Of a stretch of 64,000 bases of DNA, positions 34,139 through 43,008 are shown one piece after another. The DNA is taken from NCBI GenBank assembly GCA_964586595.1, contig CAZPHB010000010.1:1-64000 (forward strand). Reading direction: 5' to 3'. A program made the translations under genes and the position numbers. Each line of letters begins with the position of its first letter. The stretch's first letter is position 1. Origin of the DNA: REEB481 sp964586595. GTDB lineage: Bacteria; Bacteroidota; Bacteroidia; NS11-12g; UBA955. Under the pieces are notes generated by a model. That model made no database searches. It was given only the letters and a program-made list of their open reading frames with translations, and was not told where the DNA came from.

Positions 34139-34210
34139 CGAGAACAAAACAGTGCTTCCGGTACATTTGGACCTTCGCCTACTTGATTTAATACGCACTG
34201 AATAAAAAAC

Positions 34211-34513
34211 ATGTTCCGCTATATACTCTTAGGGTTGCTGATCGGATTGCTCGATGCATTGCCCATGTTCAAGCGCAAGGTACCTGTGTTTTCCATCGCT
34301 GCCATCTGGCTGCAATGGGTATTCATTGCCCTTGCCGTCGCTTATGCCCCGGCCCCCGATCATCTGTTGATACGCGGAACCCTTTTCGGCTTTTTGGGCA
34401 TGGCCCCGTTCCAGATTCAACTGTTTTACCGCAACAGGGCTGCAATTCCGGGCAGCATGTTCGCCTCGCTGGTATTGGGTGCCTTGCTTGGAGTGGTTGT
34501 GGGAAGCCTATGA
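34211..34513 (+). CDS. Small integral membrane protein
   Basis: A 100-residue protein with about three to four hydrophobic helices (YILLGLLIGLLDALPMF; AIWLQWVFIALAVAYA; FGFLGMAPFQIQLF; MFASLVLGALLGVVVGSL). No recognised motif. Its TGA overlaps the ATG of the DNA glycosylase gene (ATGA at 34510-34513), so translation is coupled, but no functional link is evident. Confidence 0.75.
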   Translation: MFRYILLGLLIGLLDALPMFKRKVPVFSIAAIWLQWVFIALAVAYAPAPDHLLIRGTLFGFLGMAPFQIQLFYRNRAAIPGSMFASLVLGALLGVVVGSL

Positions 34514-35103
34514 AAGAGCGCTTGCCGCGTGCTTACTTCCTGCAGCCCGATGTGGTGGCGCTTGCCCGCGATTTCCTTGGGAAAGTGCTTTGCGTTCAAA
34601 GCGCTCAGGGTCAATTTGAGGCGCTTATTGCCGAAACGGAAGCTTATGCCGGCGTGGACGATCGCGCTTCGCATGCGTGGAACGGCCGGTACACGAAGCG
34701 CACCGCGACCATGTATCAAAATGGCGGAACCATCTTTGTTTATCTGTGTTACGGCATCCATTTCCTGTGTAACATTGTAAGCAACAGGGAAGGTGTTCCG
34801 CATGCCATCCTGCTGCGCGGAGCCTTGGTTCGGGAAGATTCAGCAACTGCATGGAAACAGGTTTCCGGTCCGGGTAAACTCACAAAGCTGTTGGGTGTAA
34901 ACATGGAATTTAATGGGGAGGATGTAACCTGTTCACCCATGATCAGTCTGGAAGACCGTGGCATTCAGGTTCCTTCTGATGCCATCAAAACAACTCCGCG
35001 CATTGGGGTTGATTATGCCGGAGCAGATGCAGCCCTGCCTTACCGCTTTGTCTGGGATATTCCTGCTGCCGGCTTTGACGAACGGGTATGGAGGCCGCAG
35101 TAA
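34510..35103 (+). CDS. 3-methyladenine DNA glycosylase (AAG/MPG family)
   Basis: A 197-residue Pur_DNA_glyco-family enzyme that excises alkylated purines such as 3-methyladenine. The signature ETEAYAGVDDRASHAWNG (with the catalytic Glu), TKRTATMYQNGGTIFVYLCY and GIHFLCNIVSN are all present, as is the later GPGKLTKLLGV. The ATG at 34510 was chosen because it begins MKERLPRAYFLQ as expected; the frame is open further upstream only inside the previous gene. Together with the alkyltransferase-like protein at 45.4 kb it would serve alkylation repair, though the two are not linked. Confidence 0.93.
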   Translation: MKERLPRAYFLQPDVVALARDFLGKVLCVQSAQGQFEALIAETEAYAGVDDRASHAWNGRYTKRTATMYQNGGTIFVYLCYGIHFLCNIVSNREGVPHAILLRGALVREDSATAWKQVSGPGKLTKLLGVNMEFNGEDVTCSPMISLEDRGIQVPSDAIKTTPRIGVDYAGADAALPYRFVWDIPAAGFDERVWRPQ

Positions 35104-35110
35104 TTAGGCC

Positions 35111-35118
35111 TATTTTTG
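35111..35118 (+). promoter_or_regulatory. -7 promoter box before DUF4340
   Basis: TATTTTTG followed by CACC fits the Bacteroidota -7 element; it ends 8 bases before the ATG at 35127. No -33 TTG at proper distance. Confidence 0.45.
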
Positions 35119-35126
35119 CACCTATA

Positions 35127-36149
35127 ATGAAAAGAATCCTGCTGCTTTTAAGTGTTGTGGCTGTGGCAGCCATCGCCTTCTTCTTGCTGAGGCGCAACCT
35201 GAACTCAACGATGGAGGCGGGCCCTAAGGATTTTGCCATCGAACAGACGCAGAAAGTGGATAAAATCTTCCTGTCTAAAAACAGTACCAAAGATTACGTC
35301 ATCCTTCAAAAAGATGAAGCCGGAAACTGGACGGTGAAAGGCGCCCAAGGGGTGTTTCCCGCCAATACTTCAAATATTGACATGCTCTTGAACTTCGTGA
35401 TGAAGAAGCTTCAGGTGAAATATCCGGTGGGCGACAGCGCTTCAGAAGCCATCAACCGCAACTTATACCTGCATGCAGTGAAGGCCGAGTTCTACATGAA
35501 CGGTGATCTTGAAAAAACACTGTATGTAGGTGGCCCTACACCCAATTCACTGGGAACCTATATGTATATGTCCGGATTGAAACGCCCCTACGTGCTTGAA
35601 GTGCCCGGGTTCGAAGGATATCTTTCGCCGTATTTCAGTACCACACTTAAAGACTGGCGCAGTAAAGAAGTGATTCATGCCAAAGCGGAGGATATACGCA
35701 GGCTGGAAGTGACCTGGCATGAACAAGCTTCTGAGTCTTTCGTGATAGACCGTCCGGATGACGCGGGAATTGCCCTGCTCGATGCTCGGGGTGCTAAAGT
35801 TTCTGTGGCACAGAATCCCTTGCGTTCGCTGGTGGGCATGTTCGAACATGTGCACATGGAAGGTTGGCCGAACCTGCCCAGGCAACGCGCAGATACGGTC
35901 CTTCGCTCCAAACCTTTTTGCACCCTGAAAATCAACACCCGCGATGGCAAATCCCAAACGCTGGAACTGTTTCGCATTCCGGTAAGCGACGAAACCTATG
36001 CTTCCGAAGACAGGGATGGCAACTTGCGCTTGTTTGAAATAGAATATTTCTGGGCCAGGGTAAATGGAACTCAGGAACTGGTGCAAATGCAAGATGCTGT
36101 GTTGCGCAACAGGTTGAAAAAATTAACAGACTTTACCCAAATTCCTTGA
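35127..36149 (+). CDS. DUF4340 envelope protein
   Basis: A 340-residue membrane-anchored protein: one N-terminal helix (KRILLLLSVVAVAAIAFFLL), then a repeated beta-rich DUF4340 region (KVDKIFLSKN and NWTVKGAQGVFPANTSNIDM in the first unit). In other Bacteroidota DUF4340 proteins are linked to gliding/ABC-transporter GldG-like loci; no such genes are here. The ATG at 35127 is chosen over an upstream frame that overlaps the glycosylase gene. Its TGA overlaps the TTG of the next gene (TTGA). Confidence 0.8.
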   Translation: MKRILLLLSVVAVAAIAFFLLRRNLNSTMEAGPKDFAIEQTQKVDKIFLSKNSTKDYVILQKDEAGNWTVKGAQGVFPANTSNIDMLLNFVMKKLQVKYPVGDSASEAINRNLYLHAVKAEFYMNGDLEKTLYVGGPTPNSLGTYMYMSGLKRPYVLEVPGFEGYLSPYFSTTLKDWRSKEVIHAKAEDIRRLEVTWHEQASESFVIDRPDDAGIALLDARGAKVSVAQNPLRSLVGMFEHVHMEGWPNLPRQRADTVLRSKPFCTLKINTRDGKSQTLELFRIPVSDETYASEDRDGNLRLFEIEYFWARVNGTQELVQMQDAVLRNRLKKLTDFTQIP

Positions 36150-36889
36150 GCTTCGGAAAATTCATAGGCGGCGGTTTGGGCTGGGTGCTTGGCGGGCCCA
36201 TTGGAGCCATCGTAGGCTTTGCCATTGGCAGCTATTTCGACGCGGCCTCTTCCGACAGTGAAGAACCGCCGGTACGCCGCCCTTCTGGTTCGCGCACCAG
36301 CCAAACACAGTCGGGCGACTTTGCCATGAGCCTGCTGGTGCTGATCAGCGCCGTGATGAATGCCGACGGTCGGGTGATGCGTAGTGAACTCGACATGGTT
36401 AAGGCCATGCTCCTGCGCACCTATACCGATGAACAGGTGAAGCAATATCTGCTCATCCTGCGGGAATTGCTCAAGAAACAGGTTGATGTTGCCGGCGTGT
36501 GCAAGCAAATACGCGCCAACATGTCCTACAGCCAGCGCCTGGAATTGCTGCACATCCTGTTCCGCATCTCCAGGGCCGACGGGGATGTGGATCCGGCAGA
36601 ATTGCGGATGTTGGAGTACATCGCCGCCCACATGGGCATCACCACGCCCGATTACCTAAGCGTGCGCGCCATGTTCGTGGTTTCCGGCGATGCCGACTAT
36701 GAAATCCTGGAAATCAAACCCGACGCTTCCGACGATGAGGTGAAACGCGCCTATCGCCGTATGGCCATGAAATACCATCCCGATAAGCTCAGCGGTTTAG
36801 GGGAGCAAATGAAAAAAGAAGCGGAAGACAAATTCAGAAGGGTGCAGCAATCTTACGAACAGATCAAGAAGAAAAGGGGTATGGCATGA
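36146..36889 (+). CDS. TerB-DnaJ co-chaperone (DjlA-like)
   Basis: A 247-residue protein. The N-terminal Gly-rich helix (FGKFIGGGLGWVLGGPIGAIVG) resembles a membrane-inserting segment as in DjlA; a TerB-like helical domain follows (about 60-170; LISAVMNADGRVMRSE and ISRADGDVDPAELRML, with acidic pairs), then a J domain (about 180-245) with the key HPD in MKYHPDKL. It probably stimulates DnaK at the inner membrane. Start is the TTG at 36146, overlapping the upstream TGA; no ATG gives the conserved N-terminus. ATGA overlap with the next gene. Confidence 0.87.
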   Translation: MSFGKFIGGGLGWVLGGPIGAIVGFAIGSYFDAASSDSEEPPVRRPSGSRTSQTQSGDFAMSLLVLISAVMNADGRVMRSELDMVKAMLLRTYTDEQVKQYLLILRELLKKQVDVAGVCKQIRANMSYSQRLELLHILFRISRADGDVDPAELRMLEYIAAHMGITTPDYLSVRAMFVVSGDADYEILEIKPDASDDEVKRAYRRMAMKYHPDKLSGLGEQMKKEAEDKFRRVQQSYEQIKKKRGMA

Positions 36890-37782
36890 AGCAACCCCTG
36901 GTGCATCTGGCCTTGTTTGCCGTGGCCCTGATTTATGCCATCTTTTTCAGTTGGGCGCGCGACATCATGCCGCATTACCTGAAGCCTGAAGGCTTCATTG
37001 TGATACGCATCGGTGCAGCAGCAGTTATGTATTGGGTGGCGCATGCCTTCCTCATCCGGCAGCCGTTCAACTTCCGCCAGGATGGAAAGCTGCTTTTTTG
37101 GTGTGCACTCACCGGTGTGGCCGCCAACATGCTGATGTTCTTTAAAGGAATGGCCATCACAACACCCATCAATGGCTCGGTACTCATGTTGTTTACGCCG
37201 GTTTTTGTGGTGGTGATTGACCACCTGAAGCGAAAAATATGGCCGAATAAGGCACTAGGTTCTGGGATCCTTCTGGCCTGCTTAGGTGCAATTCTGCTGA
37301 TGGGCGGCACCGGATTCAGCTTCAGTGGAACTACCGTAATCGGTGATGTTTGGGTAACCTTAAATGCCATCAGCTATGCCATTTATCTGGTACTGGTGAA
37401 GGGACTTGTAGGACGTTACCACGCCATGACCGTGAATAAATGGACGTTTACGCTGGGCACATTGTTCGTCCTTCCTTTTGGATTGCCGCAGTTGGCAGAA
37501 ACCCAATTTCATGTCATCCCCTGGGATGTTTGGATGAAAATCATGTACGTGCTGGTGTTTACCACATTTATCACCTATCAGCTGAATGCCTATGCCATCA
37601 AGCGTGCGAGTGCATCACTTGCCGGCACCTACATTTATTTGCAACCTGTGCTGGCCAGTCTGATTGCTTCCATAACCGGCCGCGATGCCCTGAGTGGAAC
37701 GAAAGTCCTGTATATTCTGTTGATATTTACAGGCGTTTACCTGGCGGTTTTCCAGGGAAATAAAGCCCAAACGAAACAATGA
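36886..37782 (+). CDS. EamA/DMT-family transporter
   Basis: A 298-residue inner-membrane protein with about 10 helices in two EamA repeats (GVAANMLMFFKGMAITTPIN ending repeat one; NAYAIKRASASLAGTYIYLQ in repeat two, with the GSVLMLFTPVFV pore helix). Family members export or import amino acids, nucleotides and other metabolites; substrate unknown. Coupled by ATGA to both the TerB-DnaJ gene before and yicC after it. Confidence 0.88.
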   Translation: MKQPLVHLALFAVALIYAIFFSWARDIMPHYLKPEGFIVIRIGAAAVMYWVAHAFLIRQPFNFRQDGKLLFWCALTGVAANMLMFFKGMAITTPINGSVLMLFTPVFVVVIDHLKRKIWPNKALGSGILLACLGAILLMGGTGFSFSGTTVIGDVWVTLNAISYAIYLVLVKGLVGRYHAMTVNKWTFTLGTLFVLPFGLPQLAETQFHVIPWDVWMKIMYVLVFTTFITYQLNAYAIKRASASLAGTYIYLQPVLASLIASITGRDALSGTKVLYILLIFTGVYLAVFQGNKAQTKQ

Positions 37783-38672
37783 ACACCATGCGGGAACTGA
37801 AAAGCATGACTGGTTTTGGCCAGGGAGAAATGGCCACCGACCAATACAAAATTCGTATTTCGCTGAAGTCGCTCAACGGAAAATACTTTGATCTGGATGT
37901 GCGCATGTCGCGGAATTTTGCGGCCTTCGAGCCCGAAATGCGGCAGCAACTGCGGGAACGTCTGGAGCGGGGCTCCGTAGGCGCATCGGTAAGCATGGAA
38001 TACCTGCCCGGTGGCGCAAACAGCAGCCGGGTGAGTGCCGATGTTGCGCTTGCCGAAGCCTATGCGGCGCAAATGAAGGTACTTGCCGAAACACTGAATA
38101 CCGAAGTACACGACCTGTTGGGTAAGGTGATGGCCATGCCCGATGTTTTGCGCGTTCAGGAGGCCACCGATGAAGACCAGCTGCGCCGGGTATTTTTTCA
38201 GGCGCTGGAGCAAAGCCTTGAAAACCTCGACAGCTTCCGCAAACAGGAAGGTGCCCGCTTGGGTGAACTGCTCCGCGGTGCTTTACAGCACATCCGCGAA
38301 GGACTGAAGCTGGTGGAACAGGAAGAGCAAACCCGCCGGGATTTGTTGCGAAAACGCCTGTGGTCCGCGCTGGAAATGCAGGAGACTGAAGGGAAAATGG
38401 ACCGCAATCGTTTTGAACAGGAAGTCATCCTGTACATCGAAAAGCTGGACATCACGGAAGAAAAAAACCGACTGGCCCAGCATCTTGATTATTTTGAAGC
38501 CTGTTTGCTGCGGGAACCCTCCGGTAAAAAACTCAATTTTATTGCGCAGGAAATTGGCCGGGAACTCAATACCATGGGCGTTAAATCAAACCACTTCCCC
38601 ATGCAACAGGCCGTGGTAGATATGAAAGAACACTTGGAACAAATACGAGAACAGGTGCTGAACCTGTTATAA
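37779..38672 (+). CDS. YicC/YloC-family endoribonuclease
   Basis: A 297-residue protein of the YicC family: the N-terminal ELKSMTGFGQGE, a central acidic helical region, and the C-terminal DUF1732 part (DITEEKNRLAQHLDYF; GKKLNFIAQEIGRELNTMG). YicC proteins form hexamers that cleave RNA and have been tied to turnover of small RNAs in E. coli. Start may be the ATG at 37779 or at 37788 (MRELKSMTG). ATGA overlap with the EamA gene. Confidence 0.9.
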   Translation: MNTMRELKSMTGFGQGEMATDQYKIRISLKSLNGKYFDLDVRMSRNFAAFEPEMRQQLRERLERGSVGASVSMEYLPGGANSSRVSADVALAEAYAAQMKVLAETLNTEVHDLLGKVMAMPDVLRVQEATDEDQLRRVFFQALEQSLENLDSFRKQEGARLGELLRGALQHIREGLKLVEQEEQTRRDLLRKRLWSALEMQETEGKMDRNRFEQEVILYIEKLDITEEKNRLAQHLDYFEACLLREPSGKKLNFIAQEIGRELNTMGVKSNHFPMQQAVVDMKEHLEQIREQVLNLL

Positions 38673-38682
38673 TCAAAGTATC

Positions 38683-40599
38683 ATGAAACAAAGATTTTTA
38701 TTCCTCTGCATCCTTCTGATGTTGCCGGTCATTTCGGTTTCTGCCCAAAAAAAGGAGGATTTTGTTCCGCCTCCGCCACCCGACGAGCCGGCGCTTACCA
38801 CAACACCCCGCGCCTGGCTGATTGATTATGAAATCAATGATTCTTTTGCAGGGTTTGAAGTGTTGGATTCTGCCGCCAGATACGGGCGGTTTTTCCTTGG
38901 AGGGGAAGACCATCGCTTCATGAACTTCAACAGCAGCATGGAATTGAAACTCATGCGCTACCTGCATGCGCGCGGTGGCGTGCGGCACATGATCCTGGAG
39001 CTGGGCTATGCCCGAGGTTATGTGTTGCAGCAGTACATCAATACCGGCGATTCTGTATGGTTGGATATTCTGGAAAACACTACCGGAAGCGAATACATGG
39101 AGATGTATCGCGCCATGAGGGAATGGAATCGGCAATTGCCTGATTCGGCCAAGGTCATCGTGACCGGCATAGATGTGGAACGTTATACCGATGTGCCGCT
39201 GCTGTTGCTGGAACAATTGCTTCCGGATTCAGGAATCCCCGACGCGTTGCTGGTGGGCGTGGAAGCCATGAAGGGTCTGGCCCGGCAGATCTACTACGGT
39301 GATGGCGAAATCCCTTTCGGGGGTGTAGAGGAGGATGAAGGCTTTGATTCGGAATTGGTCAACGTTTCTTCAGAGAACTACGAAGTGCGCCCCACCTTGA
39401 AACGCTTTCTGGCGGAATACGACAGTTTAAAGCCCTTGTACCGCAACTACCTCGGAAAGAATGATGCCGTTGTGGAAGTGTTGCTGAATTCCCTCAGGCA
39501 ATACCTGCAATGGGATGATTATGAATACACGCCGTATCAATATACGTACCGCGAAAAGGTGATGTATGACAACATGAAGGCATTGCTGCAACGCGATCCG
39601 CAGGGTAAATTCTACGGACAGTTTGGTCGTTGTCATGCAGGCACTGCGGTGCAAAACGGACCCTGTGGATGGTTGCATTTCCATTCCATCTCCCAAAAAA
39701 TGGCTACACTGATGCCGGAGCCGCTGCGCAATCAGGTCATCACCATCGGATATTTTTATTCAGGCGATGAAGCAGACGATGACGACGATTCGAAGCGCGC
39801 GCAGGAGCAGGAAATTCGTGCTTTTGCCGATGAAACACCGGAAGGTCGGGTTGCTTTGTTTTCGCTGGATCAGCAAAAGCAGGCATTTCCCGTGCTCACA
39901 TCCCGATACGATTTTGTGCTGTTTTACAACGATGAGGAATCTTTTTATGATGAGGATGAATACGAAGGCTACGACGATGAATACGATTACGAGTTTACCC
40001 ATTTTGGCTACGTGTATCACCGCGAATGGGGGAAAACATCCCGGCTGAATACTGCACTCAACGCACTTGGATTGCCTGCTGTGCCACAGATTCCAGTGCT
40101 GCAAGGTTTTGACATCAGTTATTTCCCGAGGAAATATTCAGATGAAGCTGGCGGAAGGTTGAGTGTATTGTGGATGCCCACGCAAACCCGGCGGTTTGGC
40201 GCTCAGGCAGATTCGATGATGCGGTTCAACATGTTCCGGGTGTTTACGGAATCGTTTTTCGACATCCTGGAATCAGGCCATTTCAACCTGGCCCTCGGGT
40301 CGGGTTTCGGCTACGGCCTTTCGCGCCTGGAACTGAAGAAGGAAGGACAGGTTGTTGATTTCAGAAATCCGCAGCCCAACACGCGCACCTTGTACCGCAA
40401 TCCTGCACTTTGGCTCAGCCTGGGGGCACATGCCCGCGCTGCAATTGGTCCCCTGAGCATTGGGGTTTCCGGTGGCATCGCACACGATTTTTCAAAGCCG
40501 GCATGGCGTTTTGAAGGCAAACGCCTCGACGGAACGCCATCTTTTGCACAGCACATGAAATACCTGGAGGCCACCATTGGCTTCGTAATCAAAGAATGA
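38683..40599 (+). CDS. Exported EreA-like protein with acidic insert
   Basis: A 638-residue exported protein (signal MKQRFLFLCILLMLPVISVSAQ). Residues about 40-350 resemble the EreA/ChaN-like fold: FFLGGEDHRFMNFNSSMELKL (LGExxH-type motif), VRHMILELGYARGYVL and GRCHAGTAVQNGP at the place of a second His. Acidic-aromatic inserts follow (EADDDDDSKRAQ; YDEDEYEGYDDEYDYEF), which could bind cations. From about 470 the chain is beta-rich and ends in a barrel-like repeat (HFNLALGSGFGYGLSR; GPLSIGVSGGIAHDFS). Erythromycin-esterase activity is not implied. The stop overlaps the pssA start. Confidence 0.65.
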   Translation: MKQRFLFLCILLMLPVISVSAQKKEDFVPPPPPDEPALTTTPRAWLIDYEINDSFAGFEVLDSAARYGRFFLGGEDHRFMNFNSSMELKLMRYLHARGGVRHMILELGYARGYVLQQYINTGDSVWLDILENTTGSEYMEMYRAMREWNRQLPDSAKVIVTGIDVERYTDVPLLLLEQLLPDSGIPDALLVGVEAMKGLARQIYYGDGEIPFGGVEEDEGFDSELVNVSSENYEVRPTLKRFLAEYDSLKPLYRNYLGKNDAVVEVLLNSLRQYLQWDDYEYTPYQYTYREKVMYDNMKALLQRDPQGKFYGQFGRCHAGTAVQNGPCGWLHFHSISQKMATLMPEPLRNQVITIGYFYSGDEADDDDDSKRAQEQEIRAFADETPEGRVALFSLDQQKQAFPVLTSRYDFVLFYNDEESFYDEDEYEGYDDEYDYEFTHFGYVYHREWGKTSRLNTALNALGLPAVPQIPVLQGFDISYFPRKYSDEAGGRLSVLWMPTQTRRFGAQADSMMRFNMFRVFTESFFDILESGHFNLALGSGFGYGLSRLELKKEGQVVDFRNPQPNTRTLYRNPALWLSLGAHARAAIGPLSIGVSGGIAHDFSKPAWRFEGKRLDGTPSFAQHMKYLEATIGFVIKE

Positions 40600-41324
40600 T
40601 GAAAGAGATTCCCAACCTGCTCACCCTTTCCAACCTGGCCTGTGGCATTCTGGCCATTGCCGCGGTCCTCGAGGGGCATCCAATCACGGCCTCCTGGCTC
40701 ATCTTGCTTGCGGCCGGTTTCGATTTTCTGGATGGTTTTGCCGCCAGATTGCTGAAGGCACAGTCGCCCATAGGCCTCCAGTTGGATTCGCTGGCCGACC
40801 TGGTAACCTTTGGTGTAGCGCCCGGATTCATCATGCAATACCTGGCCATCAGCAATGGATATTGTTCTGCAGAAGGATTTTGTCCGAATACCTATGTATT
40901 CCTGGCCATTCCGCTGGCCTCGGCCTACCGTTTGGCGAAATTCAATGTTGATGAACGACAAACGCAGGGTTTCATCGGCGTGCCCACACCCGCCAATGGC
41001 TTACTTATTGCTTCTTTCCCCTTCATTGTTGAAGCACATGGATTGCTTGAGCCACTGGTTACACACTTCCGTTTTGTAACCTTGTTCCCCGTAGTTTCAG
41101 CATACCTTTTGGTGGGCGAATTACCGCTGATGGCCTTCAAGTTCAAATCATTCAGCCCTAAAGCGCAACCGTTTCATTACATCTTTTTATTGGTGTTGTT
41201 GGCGGGAATTGTGGTACAAGGCTGGCAATCAGTTCCGTGGGTTTTTGTGGCATATCTGCTGCTTTCTGCCGCCGATCAGTTGTGGCGCAGGCGTCGCAGT
41301 GCTCAATCTGAAGGAACAAACTAA
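40596..41324 (+). CDS. pssA: CDP-diacylglycerol-serine O-phosphatidyltransferase
   Basis: A 242-residue inner-membrane enzyme making phosphatidylserine from CDP-diacylglycerol and serine, the precursor of phosphatidylethanolamine. The CDP-alcohol phosphotransferase motif is complete: DGFAAR, then eight residues, G, three residues, D, three, D (LQLDSLADLVTFG). About seven helices. The first of two adjacent ATG codons overlaps the previous stop; either may be used. No psd gene is near. Confidence 0.92.
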   Translation: MMKEIPNLLTLSNLACGILAIAAVLEGHPITASWLILLAAGFDFLDGFAARLLKAQSPIGLQLDSLADLVTFGVAPGFIMQYLAISNGYCSAEGFCPNTYVFLAIPLASAYRLAKFNVDERQTQGFIGVPTPANGLLIASFPFIVEAHGLLEPLVTHFRFVTLFPVVSAYLLVGELPLMAFKFKSFSPKAQPFHYIFLLVLLAGIVVQGWQSVPWVFVAYLLLSAADQLWRRRRSAQSEGTN

Positions 41325-41329
41325 TTTTG
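41322..41329 (+). promoter_or_regulatory. -7 promoter box before purE
   Basis: TAATTTTG, fitting TAnnTTTG, followed by CAACACC and the ATG 8 bases later. It overlaps the pssA stop. No -33 TTG at usual spacing. Confidence 0.45.
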
Positions 41330-41337
41330 CAACACCT

Positions 41338-41856
41338 ATGGCTAAAGTAGCAATCATCATGGGTTCGGACTCCGACCTGCCGGTGATGCAGGAGGCCGCC
41401 CGCATCCTGGAACATTTTGGCGTAGCCTACGAGCTCACCGTGGTTTCTGCCCACCGCACCCCTGCGCGGATGTTTGACTTTGCAGGGAAGGCGCACAGCT
41501 TGGGCTTCGGTGTCATCATCGCAGGCGCCGGAGGCGCTGCCCATCTGCCCGGAATGGTGGCAAGTCTTACGCACCTTCCTGTTATTGGCGTGCCGGTGCA
41601 GTCAAGAACCATGTCTGGCTTAGATTCCCTGTATTCCATTGTGCAAATGCCTCCCGGTGTGCCTGTGGCTACGATGGCCATCAACGGCGCCCGCAATGCC
41701 GGAATCATGGCTGCACAAATGCTCGCCATCAGCAATCCGGATTTGGCACAAAAAGTTCAGGACTTTAAGAAAGGTCTGGAACAGGAAGTACTCAAGAAGG
41801 CAGAAAAGCTCGAAGCGCAGGGGTTCGAAGATTACCTCAACAGCAATAATTTCTGA
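41338..41856 (+). CDS. purE: N5-carboxyaminoimidazole ribonucleotide mutase
   Basis: A 172-residue class I PurE, which converts N5-CAIR to CAIR in purine synthesis. The signatures GSDSDLPVM, VSAHRTPARM, IAGAGGAAHLPGM and the GVPVATMAINGARNAG end are all present. purK, often adjacent, is not here. The frame is open upstream to 41209 only by chance; the ATG at 41338 (MAKVAIIMGSDSD) is the family start. Its TGA overlaps the DUF3109 start (TGATG). Confidence 0.95.
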   Translation: MAKVAIIMGSDSDLPVMQEAARILEHFGVAYELTVVSAHRTPARMFDFAGKAHSLGFGVIIAGAGGAAHLPGMVASLTHLPVIGVPVQSRTMSGLDSLYSIVQMPPGVPVATMAINGARNAGIMAAQMLAISNPDLAQKVQDFKKGLEQEVLKKAEKLEAQGFEDYLNSNNF

Positions 41857-42434
41857 TGATCATTGTTGGCGAAGCCCTGCTGAGTGAAGACATCCTTGAG
41901 GCGCATTTTGCCTGTCAATTGCAGCAGTGTAAAGGCGACTGTTGCGTGCAAGGCGATGTAGGTGCGCCACTGGAGGAAGCAGAAATTCCCATCATCGAAT
42001 CGGAGCTGTCGGCAATGTTGGAAGTGTTGCCCGAACGGAGCCAGGAGCTGCTGAATTCGGGTCCTTTTTGGGAACGTGACCAGGATGAAGAAGCGGTGAT
42101 TCGCTGTCATCCGGATGGAACCTGCGTTTTTGCCATCAATGAACAGGGCATCACGTTGTGCGGTATGGAGCAGGCTTGGCGGCAGGGCCTTACTGCTTTT
42201 CGGAAGCCGCTCAGCTGTCATTTGTATCCCATCAGAAGTAAAAATTACGGGGAGTTTACCGTGATGAATTACCATCGCTGGGACATTTGTCAGAGTGCCT
42301 GTGCTGCTGGTCGAACGCAGGAAATCCCATTATTCCGCTTTCTGAAGGAAGCACTGATCCGTAAAATGGGGCCTTCCTGGTATGAAGAACTGGAAGCAGT
42401 AGCTGCAGCCAGAACTTCCGGTTCAGGCCTCTGA
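41856..42434 (+). CDS. DUF3109 cysteine-rich protein
   Basis: A 192-residue cytosolic protein with the DUF3109 cysteine pattern: CQLQQCKGDCC near residues 19-29, then Cys at CHPDGTC and LCGM, and LSCHLYPI. The conserved cysteines suggest metal (Zn or Fe-S) binding; some relatives are called zinc/iron-chelating (YkgJ-like) proteins. Function unknown. Coupled to purE by TGATG; its end overlaps the convergent peroxidase-like gene by 12 bases. Confidence 0.85.
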   Translation: MIIVGEALLSEDILEAHFACQLQQCKGDCCVQGDVGAPLEEAEIPIIESELSAMLEVLPERSQELLNSGPFWERDQDEEAVIRCHPDGTCVFAINEQGITLCGMEQAWRQGLTAFRKPLSCHLYPIRSKNYGEFTVMNYHRWDICQSACAAGRTQEIPLFRFLKEALIRKMGPSWYEELEAVAAARTSGSGL

Positions 42435-42770
42435 ATGCAAAGCTTCCCAATAGGCCACGGCCCTCCGGGTATGTGGAATCACGATGGTTCCGCCAACAAT
42501 ATTGGCCACGGCCAGCACTTCAAAAAGTTCTTCGGTATGCACACCTTGTTCCATGCATTTCCCTAAATGGTACTTTACGCAATCATCACAGCGCAATACC
42601 AAAGAGGCAACCAGACCAAGCATTTCCTTGGTTTTTACACTCAATGCACCTTCCTGATAGGTTTGTGTGTCCAGGTTGAATAAGCGTTTCAGCACCAGAT
42701 TGTCGGCACTCAGGATTTTTTCGTTCATGGTGGAACGAAACTGTTCGAATGATTCAACTTCAGAATTCAT
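42423..42770 (-). CDS. AhpD/carboxymuconolactone decarboxylase-family protein
   Basis: A 115-residue AhpD-like protein with the redox CxxC and following His (VLRCDDCVKYHL) and the helix KTKEMLGLVASL; the segment IVGGTIVIPHTRRAVAYW ends it. Proteins with CxxCxxxH act as peroxidase-linked thiol proteins; the short family here is common in Bacteroidota and its partner is unknown. The ATG at 42768-42770 (MNSEVES) is preferred to one five codons upstream. Confidence 0.86.
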   Translation of the reverse strand: MNSEVESFEQFRSTMNEKILSADNLVLKRLFNLDTQTYQEGALSVKTKEMLGLVASLVLRCDDCVKYHLGKCMEQGVHTEELFEVLAVANIVGGTIVIPHTRRAVAYWEALHSEA

Positions 42771-42778
42771 AGTTTCTG

Positions 42779-42810
42779 TTTGCAAGGTACTGGGTAAAGG
42801 TGTATTTTTG
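42779..42810 (+). promoter_or_regulatory. Promoter of tRNA-Phe
   Basis: TTTG at 42779-42782, 20 bases, TATTTTTG at 42803-42810, then CACC: a full match to the Bacteroidota -33/-7 consensus. The tRNA begins 33 bases later. Confidence 0.85.
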
Positions 42811-42843
42811 CACCTCGTTTTGGGACCAATCCCATATCGTGTT

Positions 42844-42916
42844 GGTATCGTAGCTCAGTTGGTAGAGCAAAGGACTGAAAATCCTTGTGTCGGCGGTTCG
42901 ATTCCGTCCGATACCA
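42844..42916 (+). tRNA. tRNA-Phe (anticodon GAA)
   Basis: A complete 73-base cloverleaf: acceptor GGTATCG/CGATACC; D arm GCTC/GAGC; anticodon arm AAGGA/TCCTT with loop CTGAAAA giving GAA; T arm GGCGG/CCGTC with one G-T pair; discriminator A followed by CA in the DNA. Confidence 0.97.
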
Positions 42917-42921
42917 CAAAG

Positions 42922-42947
42922 AAGGCCTGAATATCGGGCCTTTTTTT
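42922..42947 (+). terminator. Intrinsic terminator after tRNA-Phe
   Basis: AGGCCTG (42923-42929) pairs with CGGGCCT (42935-42941) with one wobble, loop AATAT, followed by a T run to 42947. Confidence 0.9.
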
Positions 42948-43008
42948 ATGCCTGTTGGCGAACGCAACAACCGGCAGGGCTGCTCGTTTATAAGAATGTA
43001 ACCAAACC

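Noticed and set aside
42767..42970. Minus-strand 67-codon frame containing RTESNRRHKDFQSFALPTELR
   Set aside because: It is the antisense of tRNA-Phe, a classic spurious translation.
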